Assembly: GCF_000022025.1 (NCBI RefSeq)
Contig: NC_011886.1
Span: 744,001-808,000 of the forward strand
From: Pseudarthrobacter chlorophenolicus A6
Lineage (GTDB): Bacteria > Actinomycetota > Actinomycetes > Actinomycetales > Micrococcaceae
Length of the DNA stretch: 64,000 bases
Direction: 5' to 3'
Part shown: positions 18,704 through 27,106 of the stretch, piece by piece
Position numbering within the stretch: the stretch's first letter is position 1
How the letters are laid out: each line of letters begins with the position of its first letter
Program-made: the position numbers and the translations under genes
Notes under the pieces: generated by a model
Database searches by the model: none
What the model was told of the DNA's origin: nothing
What the model saw: only the letters and a program-made list of their open reading frames with translations

Positions 18704-20125
18704 ATGATGAGCACCGAACAAGCAGCGCCGCTGACGGGGGCAGCCCAGTCCGAGGCGGCACAGACCCGCCGGGCCGTGGGCAACATCCTCAAGGGCTCCG
18801 CCGGCAACCTGGTGGAATGGTACGACGTCTACATCTACACGGCGTTCCTGGCCTACTTCCAGCCGCACTTCTTCAACTCCAAGGACCCGCTGCAGGGTGC
18901 CCTCGAAGGCATGGCCGTCTTCGCCGTCACCTTCCTCATGCGGCCCATCGGCAGCTGGTTCTTCGGCCGGTTCGCCGACCGCCGGGGCCGGAAAGCCGCC
19001 CTGACGCTGAGCGTGACCATGATGTCCGCCGGTTCGTTCTTCATCGCCATCCTGCCCACCAAGGACGTCATCGGCGTGTGGGCCCTGGTCCTGCTGGTAC
19101 TGGCGCGCCTGGTACAGGGCTTCTCCGTGGGCGGCGAGTACGGCACCAGTGCCACCTATATGTCCGAGGCCGCCACCGCCAAGCGGCGCGGCTTCTTCTC
19201 CAGCTTCCAGTACGTCACCCTGATCGGTGGCCAGATGCTGGCACTGCTGGTGCTGGTGATCCTGCAGAACGCCCTGGGCAAGGAAGCCCTGACCGAGTGG
19301 GGCTGGCGTATCCCGTTCGCCATCGGCGGCGTGGCTGCACTGGTGGTCCTGTGGCTGCGGAGGTCCATGGAGGAAACCGTCTCCGCCAGCCAGGTGGAAG
19401 CGGCCGCCGGTGCGAAATCTTCCGGCGAGGCTCAGCCTGGCACACTGAAGCTGCTCTTCACCAAGCACTGGAGGGCGCTGCTGATCTGCATCGGCGTCAC
19501 CCTGGGCGGCACCGTGGCGTTCTACACTTACACCAACTTCATCCTCAGCTTCATGAACAACACCAGCGGTATCCCCAAGGAAACCACCTCGGTGATCAAT
19601 TTCTGGGCCCTGTTCATCTTCATGCTGCTGCAGCCCGTCTACGGCATCATCTCGGACAAGATCGGCCGCAAGCCCCTGCTGCTCTGGTTCGGCATCACCG
19701 GCGTGCTGTTCACCTGGCCCCTGATGTCCGCACTCGCCGGCACCAAGGACCCGATGATCGCGTTCCTGCTGATGATGGGCGGCCTGCTGATCGTGGGCGG
19801 CTACACCTCCATTAACGCCCTGGTGAAGGCAGAGCTGTTCCCCGCCTCGATCCGCGCCCTTGGCGTGGGCCTGGGCTACGCGCTCGCCAACTCGATGTTC
19901 GGCGGCACCGTCCCGCTGATCGGCGCAGCCCTCCAGAAGGCCGGCCAGGTGGAACTGCTCTTCACCTACGTCACGGTGGCCATCGGGGTATCGCTGCTGG
20001 TCTACATCTTTGCGCTCAAGAACAAGAAGTCCACCCACCTGGACCAGGAGCAGGGCCACGCCTGGGACGCCGGTACGGTTTCCAGCGCGGACGACGACGA
20101 CCGCCTGGCCGCTGCCAAGCGCTGA
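18704..20125 (+). CDS. MHS-family MFS transporter (alpha-ketoglutarate/carboxylate permease-like)
   Basis: A 473-residue carrier with about 12 membrane helices. The start of the transport domain, GNLVEWYDVYIYTAFLAYFQ, and the loop GRFADRRGRKAAL are diagnostic of the metabolite:H+ symporter family (KgtP, ShiA, ProP relatives). KgtP-like members take up 2-oxoglutarate and related acids. The start is fixed by AAGGAAGG just before tandem ATG codons at 18704 and 18707. It is divergent from the TAXI/two-component operon, so it is a good candidate for the regulated transporter. A strong hairpin follows the stop. Confidence 0.92.
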   Translation: MMSTEQAAPLTGAAQSEAAQTRRAVGNILKGSAGNLVEWYDVYIYTAFLAYFQPHFFNSKDPLQGALEGMAVFAVTFLMRPIGSWFFGRFADRRGRKAALTLSVTMMSAGSFFIAILPTKDVIGVWALVLLVLARLVQGFSVGGEYGTSATYMSEAATAKRRGFFSSFQYVTLIGGQMLALLVLVILQNALGKEALTEWGWRIPFAIGGVAALVVLWLRRSMEETVSASQVEAAAGAKSSGEAQPGTLKLLFTKHWRALLICIGVTLGGTVAFYTYTNFILSFMNNTSGIPKETTSVINFWALFIFMLLQPVYGIISDKIGRKPLLLWFGITGVLFTWPLMSALAGTKDPMIAFLLMMGGLLIVGGYTSINALVKAELFPASIRALGVGLGYALANSMFGGTVPLIGAALQKAGQVELLFTYVTVAIGVSLLVYIFALKNKKSTHLDQEQGHAWDAGTVSSADDDDRLAAAKR

Positions 20126-20141
20126 GTTTCCACAGCACGCA

Positions 20142-20178
20142 CCGGCGCCCGTTCCCCGCTCAGGGGGACGGGCGCCGG
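20142..20178 (+). terminator. GC-rich terminator hairpin after the MHS transporter
   Basis: CCGGCGCCCGTTCCCC and GGGGGACGGGCGCCGG pair over 16 bases with one mismatch and a five-base loop, 16 bases after the transporter stop. There is no long T-run, only CCGTT after the stem, as is common in high-GC actinobacteria. Confidence 0.65.
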
Positions 20179-20243
20179 CGCCGTTAAGCGGAGGTGCCGT
20201 GGGCTGCCCCGGTGAGGGACCGCCGTCGTGCGCTGCAGGGGGT

Positions 20244-20534
20244 CTAGCTGCGGCCGCTTCGTCGCCCTGCCATGGAACCGTGAACCTTCATCATGCGGGG
20301 AACTACGAGGTAGACGGCGGTGGGGACCACCACGACCGTGAGCGCCAGGGCCTTGAATACCGGGTGCCACCCCTCCGTCAGGGGCGCGGAAGCCATCATG
20401 CCGAGGGTTACCAGCGGAAAGATGGCCAGCCAGGTGATGACGGCACGCACGTGGACGGAGGGCGGGGCGGGAAGCTGCGCAACGGCGGCCGGCGCTGCGG
20501 GGTCCAGGACTGCGGGGCCGGGGACGGTCTCCAT
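20244..20534 (-). CDS. Small two-helix membrane protein of unknown function
   Basis: A 96-residue protein with two predicted membrane helices (AVITWLAIFPLVTLGMMASA and ALALTVVVVPTAVYLVV) joined by a short loop containing GWHP, and a basic C-terminus (MAGRRSGRS). I do not recognise a named function. The ATG at 20534 has TTGGAG upstream; an upstream TTG is less likely. It is divergent from a TetR gene and carries one of two near-identical operators directly in its promoter/leader, so it is very probably the regulator's target. Confidence 0.8.
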   Translation of the reverse strand: METVPGPAVLDPAAPAAVAQLPAPPSVHVRAVITWLAIFPLVTLGMMASAPLTEGWHPVFKALALTVVVVPTAVYLVVPRMMKVHGSMAGRRSGRS

Positions 20535-20541
20535 GAAAATC

Positions 20542-20558
20542 TCCAACTAGTTAGTTGC
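20542..20558 (-). promoter_or_regulatory. TetR operator copy 1
   Basis: On the minus strand this reads GCAACTAACTAGTTGGA, a 17-base near-palindrome. It overlaps the leader of the small membrane protein gene and matches a second copy at 20599-20615 at 14 of 17 positions in the order transcribed by the opposite gene. Confidence 0.7.
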
Positions 20559-20598
20559 TTTTGCTGTGAACCGAGAATATGTGGGGCGGACCAAAATT

Positions 20599-20615
20599 GC
20601 AACTACTTGGTTGGA
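20599..20615 (+). promoter_or_regulatory. TetR operator copy 2
   Basis: GCAACTACTTGGTTGGA lies about 20 bases before the TetR start codon and is nearly the same 17-mer as the copy read on the minus strand at 20542-20558. The paired sites facing each divergent gene suggest repression of both the membrane protein and the regulator itself. Confidence 0.7.
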
Positions 20616-20633
20616 ATTGCGTAGAATGGGGTC

Positions 20634-21269
20634 ATGGCCTGGAACACCGAACGCACCAAGGAACTGCTGCTGGCAGCTGCCACCGAGGAATTCAGTGCGA
20701 ACGGGCTGGCCGGCGCGCGGGTGGACCGCATTGCCGCCGCAGCCGGGGTCAACAAGGAGCGCATCTACCAGTACTTCGGCAAGAAGGATGAACTGTTCGA
20801 CGCCGTCCTTGCCGCCGAAATGATCCGCGTCATGACCGAGGTCCCCATCCAGGGCCAGGGTCCTGAAGCCTTCGGCGACTACGCCGGCCGGCTCTTCGAC
20901 CGGCACACCACCGACGGCGTGCTGCCGCGGCTGGTGTTCTGGGAAGGGCTGGAGCGGGGCAGGGAAACCGTCAGCAGGGCCACCCGCACGGACCACTGCG
21001 CCATCAAGGTGGGGCAGGTGGTTGAGGTGCTTCCCGGTGTGGCCCGCGAAGACGCAGCAGACCTGCTGATCACCGTGGTCACCCTTTGCGACGGGTGGCC
21101 GGTCCTTCCCCAGATCGACGCGCTCCTGGCGGGCAGCGGCACGGACCGGGCCGCCCGCCGTCGGGCGTTCATCGTGCGGACCGCTACGCTGATGGCAGGC
21201 GCCCTGCTGGAGGACGCGGCGGCAAAGCACTCCGGCGTGCCGGCGGTGGCGGCGGTGGCGGCGGACTAA
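20634..21269 (+). CDS. TetR/AcrR family transcriptional regulator
   Basis: A 211-residue repressor whose helix-turn-helix is AGARVDRIAAAAGVNKERIY followed by QYFGKKDELF, the standard TetR N-terminus. The C-terminal ligand-binding part has the layout of TetR regulators with a TetR_C_11-like domain. GGGGTC precedes the ATG. It is divergent from a two-helix membrane protein gene, with two copies of a 17-base operator between them, so autoregulation is likely. The inducer is unknown. Confidence 0.92.
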   Translation: MAWNTERTKELLLAAATEEFSANGLAGARVDRIAAAAGVNKERIYQYFGKKDELFDAVLAAEMIRVMTEVPIQGQGPEAFGDYAGRLFDRHTTDGVLPRLVFWEGLERGRETVSRATRTDHCAIKVGQVVEVLPGVAREDAADLLITVVTLCDGWPVLPQIDALLAGSGTDRAARRRAFIVRTATLMAGALLEDAAAKHSGVPAVAAVAAD

Positions 21270-21320
21270 GGCGGGCAGAACTCCCCATGGCCCCGGCCTT
21301 GACCGGCGCCTAGGATGACT

Positions 21321-21338
21321 GTGAACCGCTCGGTTCAC
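21321..21338. promoter_or_regulatory. Perfect inverted repeat before the secreted repeat protein
   Basis: GTGAACCG-CT-CGGTTCAC is a perfect 8-bp inverted repeat with a two-base centre, the usual form of a TetR-family operator. It lies about 34 bases before the start of the secreted protein. The sequence differs from the operator of the TetR encoded just upstream, so another regulator may bind here. Confidence 0.6.
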
Positions 21339-21371
21339 ACTGTCACTTTCTGGGGGAAAAGGACTCAACCC

Positions 21372-23828
21372 ATGCCGTTACCGCGCCCTGCCCTGTCACA
21401 GCTTTATCAAAACCCAAGGCGGGGGGCGTGGGTCCGGGCCCGGGCCGTCCTTGCCGCAGCCGTACTCCTTGCCGCCGGACTCTTCGCCGGAGCCGTCCCT
21501 GCGCACGCCGCCACCTACACCTTCAAGGGCGTGGTCAAAGGCAAGCTGACCGCCACCGCGACTCCCGCGGCCCTGGGGAACGCCTGGGTGGGCGCCTACA
21601 CCAACGATTCAAGCGCCTCCTACGTGGCCGGCGCGTGGTCTGCCGCGGACGGCTCCTACAGCTTCACCGTGCCCGCCGCGGGCAGCTACAAAATCTGGAT
21701 CACCTGCGGAAACAACCCCTGCGCTGACACGTACGCGGACGAATGGAACGGCAATTCCTCCGGTGCCTATAACTCCACCCCGGTGGCCGTCTCCGACGCC
21801 GCACCCACCACCACGCTCAACCCGCAGCTTGAGGCCTACGGCACCATGAGCGGGCGCATAACGAACTCTGCCGGGCAGCCCGTCACGGCCGCCGAGATAT
21901 ATGCCTCGCCGGCCAACGGCGGCCAGGGCAGCACTGCACGGCCGGACGCCAACGGGTACTACACGCTGGCCAAGGTCCCGCCGAACCAGGCCTACATCAG
22001 CGTGCGGGACGATTCAGGCCAGCGCCTCTACCTGGAGCAGTACTGGAACGGGACGCAGGGCGTTGACACCTACACCGCCGCCACTGTCCCTCCGGGTGCC
22101 AAGTGGACCAACGCGAACTTCGTCCTGAAGAACGAGACAGTCCTGGAAGCCACCGTCACGGACCCCGCGGGCGCGCCCATCGCAGAGGTGGGCTACGTCC
22201 CCTACGTCTTCAACGACGCCACCGGCGCCTGGGACGGCCCCCAGATGGGCCCGCTGACCTCCGACGCCAACGGCAAGATCTACTGGCGCATGACGGTGGG
22301 CAAGAAGTACAAGATCTGCGTCTTCGACACCTACTACGGTGAACCCCGGCAGTACCGTTACAAGTCCGAGTGCTACAACAACGCGCCCACCATCGACACC
22401 GCCGCGGTGCTGACGGCGACCACCGCCGGGCAACGTGTGCAGGTGCCCATGCACTTGGAAGTGGCCGGACTCTCACTGTCTCCCGGCCGGATTTTCGCCT
22501 ACGGTTCGGTCCAGGCAGGCCAGACATTGACAGTTGACCCGGGCGTCTGGGGTCCGGCGCCCGTAACCCTCGCCTACCAGTGGCAGCGCATCAACGGTAC
22601 GGAGACAACTGACATCGCCGGTGCCACAGCCGCCACCTATACCGTCACGGCCGCGGACACCGGCTATGACATCTTCGCCAAAGTCACCGGAAGCAAAGCC
22701 GGCTACGCCTCCTATACGGACACCGTGCACGCCGGGCAGGCAGGTGCGGACGCCACCACGGCATCCAAGCCGTTCACCATCATCGGGACCCCCAGCGCCG
22801 GCAATACCCTCACCGTGGACCACGGAACGCTGACGCCCGCCCCCGAGTTTGGGCCGTACTACGACTGGTTCGTCAACGGCGCCCCGGACTACCGCTCCAA
22901 CACCAAGACCTTCGCCCTGACCACGGCGGACACCGGCAAAAAGGTCACCGCCCGCCTCAGCGTGCACGCCTGGCCGCTCCAGCCGTACTACGGCCAGGCC
23001 TCGGTAACGGTTGCAGCCGGCGCTCTGACGGCGCCGGTTCCCACCATCACCGGCACCGCCAAGGTGGGCGCCACGCTGACCGCGACCCCGGGCACGTGGG
23101 GGCCGGCTCCGGTGACGCTGGCCTACCAGTGGTTCCGCAGCGGGGTTGCCATCACGGGTGCCACGGCGCCGACGTACCCTGTCGCGGCCGCTGACCTCGG
23201 CAAAACCATGACGGTCCGCGTCACCGGCACCAAAGCCGGATATACGACGACGGCGAAAACCTCCGCGGCCACGGCCGCCGTGGTTGCCGGGTCGCTGACG
23301 GCGCCGGTTCCCACCATCACCGGCACCGCCAAGGTGGGCGCCATGCTGACCGCGAACCCGGGCACGTGGGGGCCCGCTCCCGTGGCCCTGGCGTACCAGT
23401 GGTTCCGCAGCGGGGTTGCCATCACGGGTGCCACGGCGGCGACGTACCCTGTCGCGGCCGCCGACCTGGGCAAAACCATGACGGTCCGCGTCACCGGCAC
23501 CAAAGCCGGATATACGACGACGGCGAAAACCTCCGCGGCCACCGCTGCCGTGGTTGCCGGTACCCTCACCGGACCCACCCCCACGATCACCGGCACCAAG
23601 ACCGTCGGCAGCACCCTGACGGCAAGCCCCGGCACCTGGGGGCCTGCTCCTGTGACGCTGGCCTACCAGTGGTACCGCGGCAGCACCGCCATCACCGGCG
23701 CCACAGCCCAGACCTACAAACTGGTGGCCTCTGACAAGGGAACCGCCATTAAGGTCCGGGTCACCGGCACCAAGGCGGCGTACACCGCGCTGGCACGCTA
23801 CTCGGCTGCAACTGCGCTGATCGGCTGA
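21372..23828 (+). CDS. Secreted multi-domain surface protein with carboxypeptidase-regulatory-like and Ig-like repeats
   Basis: An 818-residue exported protein. The N-terminus has a basic stretch, a hydrophobic helix (AVLAAAVLLAAGLFAGAV) and an AHA-A signal-peptidase site. Residues up to about 370 contain several beta-sandwich units of the carboxypeptidase-regulatory/SdrB type (DGSYSFTVPAAG, NGYYTLAKVPP). The rest is built of about five Ig-like units carrying LAYQW and VRVTGTKAGY; the last three are near-identical tandem copies of 90 residues. No LPXTG or membrane anchor is seen at the C-terminus, so it is secreted or bound non-covalently. Adhesion or matrix function is inferred. AAGGA lies nine bases before the ATG. 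Confidence 0.88.
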   Translation: MPLPRPALSQLYQNPRRGAWVRARAVLAAAVLLAAGLFAGAVPAHAATYTFKGVVKGKLTATATPAALGNAWVGAYTNDSSASYVAGAWSAADGSYSFTVPAAGSYKIWITCGNNPCADTYADEWNGNSSGAYNSTPVAVSDAAPTTTLNPQLEAYGTMSGRITNSAGQPVTAAEIYASPANGGQGSTARPDANGYYTLAKVPPNQAYISVRDDSGQRLYLEQYWNGTQGVDTYTAATVPPGAKWTNANFVLKNETVLEATVTDPAGAPIAEVGYVPYVFNDATGAWDGPQMGPLTSDANGKIYWRMTVGKKYKICVFDTYYGEPRQYRYKSECYNNAPTIDTAAVLTATTAGQRVQVPMHLEVAGLSLSPGRIFAYGSVQAGQTLTVDPGVWGPAPVTLAYQWQRINGTETTDIAGATAATYTVTAADTGYDIFAKVTGSKAGYASYTDTVHAGQAGADATTASKPFTIIGTPSAGNTLTVDHGTLTPAPEFGPYYDWFVNGAPDYRSNTKTFALTTADTGKKVTARLSVHAWPLQPYYGQASVTVAAGALTAPVPTITGTAKVGATLTATPGTWGPAPVTLAYQWFRSGVAITGATAPTYPVAAADLGKTMTVRVTGTKAGYTTTAKTSAATAAVVAGSLTAPVPTITGTAKVGAMLTANPGTWGPAPVALAYQWFRSGVAITGATAATYPVAAADLGKTMTVRVTGTKAGYTTTAKTSAATAAVVAGTLTGPTPTITGTKTVGSTLTASPGTWGPAPVTLAYQWYRGSTAITGATAQTYKLVASDKGTAIKVRVTGTKAAYTALARYSAATALIG
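23025..23828 (+). repeat. 270-bp in-frame tandem repeat, three copies
   Basis: Copies begin at 23025, 23295 and 23565, an exact period of 270 bases or 90 codons. Copies one and two are nearly identical in DNA; copy three is more diverged and ends at the stop codon. Each encodes one Ig-like unit with AYQW, ITGAT and RVTGTKA. Such identity suggests recent duplication and possible copy-number change by slippage or recombination. Confidence 0.92.
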
Positions 23829-23849
23829 TCCCCTCCGGAACAACAGGCT

Positions 23850-23886
23850 CGCCGCCCACCCGCACCAACTGCGCGGGTGGGCGGCG
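23850..23886 (+). terminator. GC-rich terminator hairpin after the surface protein
   Basis: CGCCGCCCACCCGC and GCGGGTGGGCGGCG form a perfect 14-bp stem with a nine-base loop, 21 bases after the stop. No T-run follows. Confidence 0.65.
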
Positions 23887-23967
23887 CCACTTAACAGGGA
23901 CCGCCGGGCCGTGCGGACTATATTGGGGCGTGTCAGCACACCACCACCACTGCGGGAGTCTGCACCC

Positions 23968-25716
23968 ATGGCCAAGGAACTTGCCACCCAACTCATCGAA
24001 CAACTCCAGGCTGCCGGCGTGCAGCGGATCTATGGGATCGTGGGGGACAGCCTCAACCCCATCGTGGACGCCGTCCGGCAAACCGGCGGTTCGGCCAAGG
24101 GCGGCATCGACTGGGTCCATGTCCGGCACGAGGAAGCCGCCGCGTTCGCAGCCGCAGCGGAGGCGCAGCTCACGGGCCGCCTCGCCGTTTGCGCCGGTTC
24201 CTGCGGCCCCGGCAACCTGCACCTGATCAACGGGCTGTACGATGCCAACCGCAGCGGCGCCCCGGTGCTGGCCATCGCCTCCCACATCCCCAGCAAGCAG
24301 ATCGGCAGCAGCTTCTTCCAGGAAACCCACCCGGACCGGCTGTTCAACGAATGCTCGGTCTACTCGGAACTGGTCAGCACTGCCGAGCAGGCGCCGCGCG
24401 TGATGCACAGCGCCATCCAGCATGCGCTGGGACTGGGCGGAGTCGCCGTCGTGACCCTTCCCGGCGACATCGCCGGGCTGGAGGCCGCGGGCCCCACTCC
24501 GCTGCCTGCCACCTTCCGCCCCGCCAGCCTCGTCCCGGACCCGGCCAGCGTCCAGGCCCTGGCGGACGCCATCAACGACGCCGGCAAAGTGGCCATTTTC
24601 GCGGGCGCCGGCGTCGAAGGCGCCCACAGCGAACTGATGGCACTTGCCGAACTCGCCAAGGCGCCCGTTGGTCACTCCCTCCGCGGCAAGGACTTTGTCC
24701 AGTACGACAACCCCTTCGACATCGGCATGACCGGGCTGCTGGGCTACGGCGCCGCCGCCGAGGGAATCGAGGACGCCGATCTCCTGGTCCTCCTGGGCAC
24801 CGACTTTCCGTACGACCAGTTCCTGCCGGATACTCGCACCGCACAGGTGGACCGGGTGGCCCACCGACTGGGGCGGCGGACCGACGTCGACATTGCCGTG
24901 CACGGCGACGTGCTGCCAACCCTGCGCGCGCTGCTGCCCCTGGTGAAGGCAAAAAAGAGCCGCCGGTTCCTGGACCAGATGCTCAAGAAGCACGACCGGC
25001 TGATGAACAAGGCGGTGGGTGCGTACACCCGCAAGGTGGAGAAGAAGCAGCCCATCCACCCGGAATACGCGGCCTCGCTGCTGGACCAGATTGCAGCGGA
25101 GGATGCGATCTTCACCGCGGACACGGGCATGTGCAACGTCTGGACGGCCCGCTACATCAACCCGCTGGGCACGCGGCGGCTGATCGGGTCTTTCCTGCAC
25201 GGCTCCATGGCCAACGCCCTGCCGCACGCCATTGGCGCACAGCTGGCGTACCCCGGCCGGCAGGTCATCTCGGTGTCCGGTGACGGCGGCCTGTCCATGC
25301 TGTTGGGTGAGCTGATCACCGCCGCCGCCTACAAGCTTCCCGTCAACGTGGTGGTGTTCAATAACTCCACCCTGGGCATGGTCAAGCTCGAGATGCTGGT
25401 GGACGGGCTCCCTGATTTCGGGGTGGATGTGCCGGACGCCAACTACGCCGCCGTGGCGCAGGCGCTGGGCTTCCACTCAGCCCGCGTGACGGACCCCGCC
25501 CAGATCGAGGCGGCCTACCGGGAAGCGTTCGCGCACCCCGGCCCTTCACTGGTGGAACTCATCACCGATCCCAAGGCGCTGTCCATCCCGCCCAAGATCT
25601 CCGGCTCCCAGGTCATCGGGTTCGCCACCGCCATGTCCAAGGTGGTGCTGAACCGGGGAGCTGGCGAGGCCGTCAGCATGGCCCGCAGCAACCTGCGGAA
25701 CATTCCCCGGCGGTAG
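23968..25716 (+). CDS. poxB: Pyruvate dehydrogenase (quinone), thiamine-diphosphate dependent
   Basis: A 582-residue enzyme that oxidatively decarboxylates pyruvate to acetate and CO2, passing electrons to membrane quinone. The TPP fold shows the catalytic glutamate in VRHEEAAAFAAAAEA near residue 55 and the cofactor motif GDGGLSMLLGELITA ending in FNNSTLG. The FAD-binding middle domain and the length fit PoxB better than acetolactate synthase. The start at 23968 has GGGAG upstream; a TATATT at 23919-23924 resembles a -10 box. The acetate it makes would feed the RamB-controlled glyoxylate shunt encoded elsewhere in the window. Confidence 0.92.
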   Translation: MAKELATQLIEQLQAAGVQRIYGIVGDSLNPIVDAVRQTGGSAKGGIDWVHVRHEEAAAFAAAAEAQLTGRLAVCAGSCGPGNLHLINGLYDANRSGAPVLAIASHIPSKQIGSSFFQETHPDRLFNECSVYSELVSTAEQAPRVMHSAIQHALGLGGVAVVTLPGDIAGLEAAGPTPLPATFRPASLVPDPASVQALADAINDAGKVAIFAGAGVEGAHSELMALAELAKAPVGHSLRGKDFVQYDNPFDIGMTGLLGYGAAAEGIEDADLLVLLGTDFPYDQFLPDTRTAQVDRVAHRLGRRTDVDIAVHGDVLPTLRALLPLVKAKKSRRFLDQMLKKHDRLMNKAVGAYTRKVEKKQPIHPEYAASLLDQIAAEDAIFTADTGMCNVWTARYINPLGTRRLIGSFLHGSMANALPHAIGAQLAYPGRQVISVSGDGGLSMLLGELITAAAYKLPVNVVVFNNSTLGMVKLEMLVDGLPDFGVDVPDANYAAVAQALGFHSARVTDPAQIEAAYREAFAHPGPSLVELITDPKALSIPPKISGSQVIGFATAMSKVVLNRGAGEAVSMARSNLRNIPRR

Positions 25717-25746
25717 CACGACGACGACGGCAGGGCGGCTTCCGCG

Positions 25747-26604
25747 CTAGCGGGCGCCGCCCTGCCACAGGGCATCGAACGGTGCACCGGAGGCCACGCG
25801 GTTGCGGATGCCTTCGGTCACGAACGCTTTGGCCGTACGTGCAGCCTGCAGCGGGCTGGCGCCCTTGGCGAGTTCGGCGGTGACGGCCGCCGCGAGCGAG
25901 CAGCCGGCGCCGGAGACGGCCACCTCGCCCACCTTTGGGGCGCTGAGGACCTCGAGGGTTTCGCCGTCAAAGAAAACGTCGACGGCGTCCGGGCCTTCCA
26001 GCCGCACCCCGCCCTTGGCCAGGACTGCCGCACCGCTCAGTTCATGGATGCGGACAGCGGCGGCCTTGAGGGACTCGACGTCGCTGATCTCCAGGCCGCT
26101 CAGGGATTCTGCCTCAAAGTGGTTGGGGGTCACGAACGTGGCTAGCGGCAGGATCTCGGCCTTCAGGGCCTGGTCCGTGTCCAGGGCGTGGCCGGGCTCC
26201 TGGCCCTTGCAGATCAGCACCGGGTCCAGCACCACGTTGCCGAAGCCGTTGGCCTTCAGGGAGCCGGCCACTGTGCTGATGGTGGCGGGGCTGCCCAGCA
26301 TGCCGATCTTCACGGTGTCCAGCACGGAAGGAGCGCCCGACGCCGGTCCGTACGCCGCCGCCGTCGCCTCCAGTTGGTCGGCAATCACCTGCTGGTCCAC
26401 CGGGACGAAGCGGTGGTTCCAGTTGTCCTTCGGGTCGAAGGACACGATGCAGGTCAGGTTGGCGATGCCGAAGACGCCGAGCTCCTGGAAGGTCTTCAGG
26501 TCGGCCTGGGCGCCGGCACCGCCGGTGGCTTCGGACCCTGCGATGGTGAGGACGACGGCCGGAGTGGTGGCGGACGGCGATGCGCCGGTGGAAACGGAAG
26601 TCAT
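25747..26604 (-). CDS. ThiD-like hydroxymethylpyrimidine/pyridoxine kinase
   Basis: A 285-residue ribokinase-fold kinase. It contains AGSEATGGAGAQADLKTFQE, the substrate site of ThiD/PdxK enzymes, the mid motif TPNHFEAESLSG, and the anion-hole region VSGAGCSLAAAVTAELAKG. Members phosphorylate 4-amino-5-hydroxymethyl-2-methylpyrimidine (thiamine pathway) or pyridoxal/pyridoxine (vitamin B6 salvage). The lack of nearby thi genes and the PNHFEAE form lean to the pyridoxine kinase group, but I cannot separate the two. It is convergent with poxB across 30 bases. Confidence 0.88.
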   Translation of the reverse strand: MTSVSTGASPSATTPAVVLTIAGSEATGGAGAQADLKTFQELGVFGIANLTCIVSFDPKDNWNHRFVPVDQQVIADQLEATAAAYGPASGAPSVLDTVKIGMLGSPATISTVAGSLKANGFGNVVLDPVLICKGQEPGHALDTDQALKAEILPLATFVTPNHFEAESLSGLEISDVESLKAAAVRIHELSGAAVLAKGGVRLEGPDAVDVFFDGETLEVLSAPKVGEVAVSGAGCSLAAAVTAELAKGASPLQAARTAKAFVTEGIRNRVASGAPFDALWQGGAR

Positions 26605-26674
26605 CCCACCATCCTGCCACCCGGCGTCGTGCGTTGCCTTGTGTTGCTGAACAGGGGACCCGGCACTTCCGTGT

Positions 26675-27106
26675 TCAGGCAGACAAGTGCGCCTGGCGCC
26701 CCTCGGGATCCACCCGGACCAAGCGCCAGACAGCCAGCCGGCCGATGGCCAGGGAGCCGCCCATCATGAGTGCGGCGGACAGCAGGTACGCAGGGTCGGA
26801 ACTGGACCACGGCCGGGAAGTGAAGGCGCCGAGACTCAGCCCGAGGAGTGCACCAAGGCCACCGAACGCGGCAACGTGCAGCCACTGGTTCCGTACCGGC
26901 TGCAGCAGGACCCCCAACGGCGCTCCAAGGCAGAATGCGAGGACCGTGGCGGGCACGGCTCCCCAGATGAGGGTTGCCAGGAACATGGGCAGGAACCAGT
27001 TGCCGCCGTTCGTGACGGCCAGCGCGATGGCCAGGCACAGGAGGCTGGCCATCGCGCCTGCCGCCAGGGATGATGTTCCCAGCACCACGCGGCGCGGCCT
27101 GCTCAC
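26675..27106 (-). CDS. Four-helix membrane protein of unknown function
   Basis: A protein of about 143 residues starting at GTG (27106) and beginning VSRPRRVVLGTSSLAAGAMA. Four hydrophobic stretches are visible (LLCLAIALAVT, FLATLIWGAVPATVLAFCLG, LHVAAFGGLGALLGLSLGAF, LLSAALMMGGSLAIGRL). The start codon overlaps the stop of the TIGR01777 oxidoreductase gene by four bases, so the two are translationally coupled; this decides the start over a much longer frame that runs antisense-like into the neighbour. No function can be named. Confidence 0.75.
   Translation of the reverse strand: MSRPRRVVLGTSSLAAGAMASLLCLAIALAVTNGGNWFLPMFLATLIWGAVPATVLAFCLGAPLGVLLQPVRNQWLHVAAFGGLGALLGLSLGAFTSRPWSSSDPAYLLSAALMMGGSLAIGRLAVWRLVRVDPEGRQAHLSA

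Noticed and set aside
23968..25716. Acetolactate synthase
   Set aside because: The protein is closer in motif set and length to pyruvate:quinone oxidoreductase and has no small regulatory subunit or ilv genes nearby.
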